This document shows positions 20,191 through 20,738 of a stretch of 20,738 nt of DNA, piece by piece; the stretch's first letter is position 1; each line of letters begins with the position of its first letter. Location: NCBI GenBank assembly GCA_026706225.1, contig JAPOZE010000296.1:1-20738 (forward strand). The letters are read 5' to 3'. This DNA comes from Acidobacteriota bacterium. GTDB lineage: Bacteria > Acidobacteriota > Terriglobia > Versatilivoradales > Versatilivoraceae. The position numbers and the translations under genes are program-made. Below the pieces are notes generated by a model. That model was given only the letters and a program-made list of their open reading frames with translations. It did not search any database and was not told the DNA's origin.

Positions 20191-20400
20191 ATGGCACTAA
20201 GCAACGAGGCCGGTATGGATTCCCGGCAGGCTGAGGTGGTCGTTGCTGCCATCAGCCGATCGGATGCACAGTTGGCAACTAAGGCCGATCTCAAGGTGGA
20301 AATCGCGGCAGTCAAGAGTGACATAAGGCTTCTGAAGTGGATGGTCGGAGTCATTCTGGCCTGCGTGGCCTTTCCCATTCTCAAATCCTTCCTGGCCTAA
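20191..20400 (+). CDS. Shortened paralog of the coiled-coil membrane protein
   Basis: This 69-residue protein repeats GMDSRQAEVVVAAISRSDAQ and LATKADLKVEIAAVKSDIRL, then ends in a transmembrane helix (WMVGVILACVAFPILKSFLA). Compared with the protein at 19801 it lacks about 25 residues of the coil. DNA similarity between the two shared motifs shows a tandem duplication followed by divergence. It has its own promoter. Confidence 0.68.
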   Translation: MALSNEAGMDSRQAEVVVAAISRSDAQLATKADLKVEIAAVKSDIRLLKWMVGVILACVAFPILKSFLA

Positions 20401-20435
20401 CTGTCGGATATAGCCTCAGAGGCCCTCTAGAAGCG

Positions 20436-20518
20436 GTTTTGGGGTACTGGGCGTATGCCGAAGGCCGAGAAATCGCAGCCTGACCCGCTTAGCTCGCGGA
20501 TTTAGGGGGTGCGGTGTG
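20436..20518 (+). repeat. Leader repeat L2, copy 2
   Basis: This leader of the second sigma gene aligns with 17009-17081; the first half also aligns with 14052-14094 (GGGGT.CTGGG, GTATGCC, CGAGAAA). It differs completely from the leader of the first sigma gene, and no TGTAAT/CGTT promoter is seen in it. Confidence 0.6.
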
Positions 20519-20738
20519 ACTTCTGGCGATTTCCACGTGCTGCCCACTCCAAAGCTCAAGCGGGCCGCCAAGGACTGCCCCCTGCTTGAAGGCAACAGCG
20601 AGGCCTGGATCGCCTGCTGCTCCCGCCGCTTCTTCCCTCTGGCCAAGCGGATCGCCGGCGACGACAGTCTGGCCGAAGATGTCCTACAGACCAGTTGGAT
20701 CAAGATCCTCCAATCCATCAATCATGCCTCGTTTAACG
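20516..20738 (+). CDS. Second ECF sigma factor, cut by the window edge
   Basis: Seventy-four codons are visible, covering region 2: CPLLEGNSEAWIACCSRRFF and AGDDSLAEDVLQTSWIKILQ. It is about 80% identical to the sigma factor at 766 over this part. GTG 20516 follows TAGGGGGT. The remaining two thirds, with the DNA-binding region 4, lie outside the window. Unlike the first sigma gene it is not preceded by the TGTAAT/CGTT promoter. Confidence 0.85.
   Translation, partial: MTSGDFHVLPTPKLKRAAKDCPLLEGNSEAWIACCSRRFFPLAKRIAGDDSLAEDVLQTSWIKILQSINHASFN

Noticed and set aside
20165..20195. Sixth dif-like site before the gene at 20191
   Set aside because: ATCCGTTATATGG only loosely resembles the sites, arm spacing does not fit, and the bases are explained by a sigma-70-like promoter.
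1..20738. CRISPR arrays, tRNA or rRNA genes, insertion sequences
   Set aside because: No regularly spaced repeats of CRISPR type, no tRNA-like or rRNA-like sequence and no transposase gene were seen while reading; a dedicated search was not possible.

Overview
This 20.7 kb, mostly GC-rich window looks like a plasmid, or a plasmid-derived mosaic, from a Gram-negative-type bacterium. Signal peptides, one lipoprotein and a large secreted protein indicate an envelope with a periplasm. The ECF sigma genes and the style of the secreted 569-residue protein resemble Acidobacteriota. That placement rests on recalled similarity only and is weak.

Layout: (1) 1-3950: a short membrane peptide gene, an ECF sigma factor gene, a membrane-anchored ankyrin protein, and a chimeric MobA/MobL relaxase-ArdC protein. 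The sigma and ankyrin genes each sit behind the same ECF-type promoter (TGTAAT, 16 bp, CGTT). The core of that promoter also starts the window. (2) 3950-7015: replicon 1, with a RepA_C-type initiator, three iterons, DnaA-box-like sites, an internally duplicated small protein and a RepB-like primase. (3) 7016-8300: a VapBC45-like toxin-antitoxin pair. (4) 8434-9787: a tyrosine recombinase whose upstream region holds a palindromic dif-like site, with a divergent small membrane protein. (5) 9790-13900: accessory genes with clear terminators (DUF1573-type secreted protein, large surface protein), a possible small RNA and a decayed surface-protein tail. (6) 14230-15520: replicon 2, a ColE2-type Rep with a predicted antisense RNA. 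(7) 15630-16540: partition module 1 with 8-bp phased boxes. (8) 16600-18730: small genes, two dif-like sites, a phage-type lipoprotein and a fragment of a second ColE2-type rep. (9) 18772-19730: partition module 2 with a 38-bp perfect palindrome. (10) 19741-20738: two paralogous coiled-coil membrane proteins and the start of a second ECF sigma gene cut by the window edge.

Two replication systems, two partition systems, a leftover rep fragment, several dispersed leader repeats and at least four dif-like sites point to a cointegrate assembled by recombination. The dif-like sites and the tyrosine recombinase are a plausible engine for module shuffling. The duplicated sigma and membrane-peptide units suggest a small plasmid-borne ECF regulon that controls itself and the mobilisation-related operon. 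If the source molecule is circular, the window edges would join through roughly 400 bp holding the rest of the second sigma gene.
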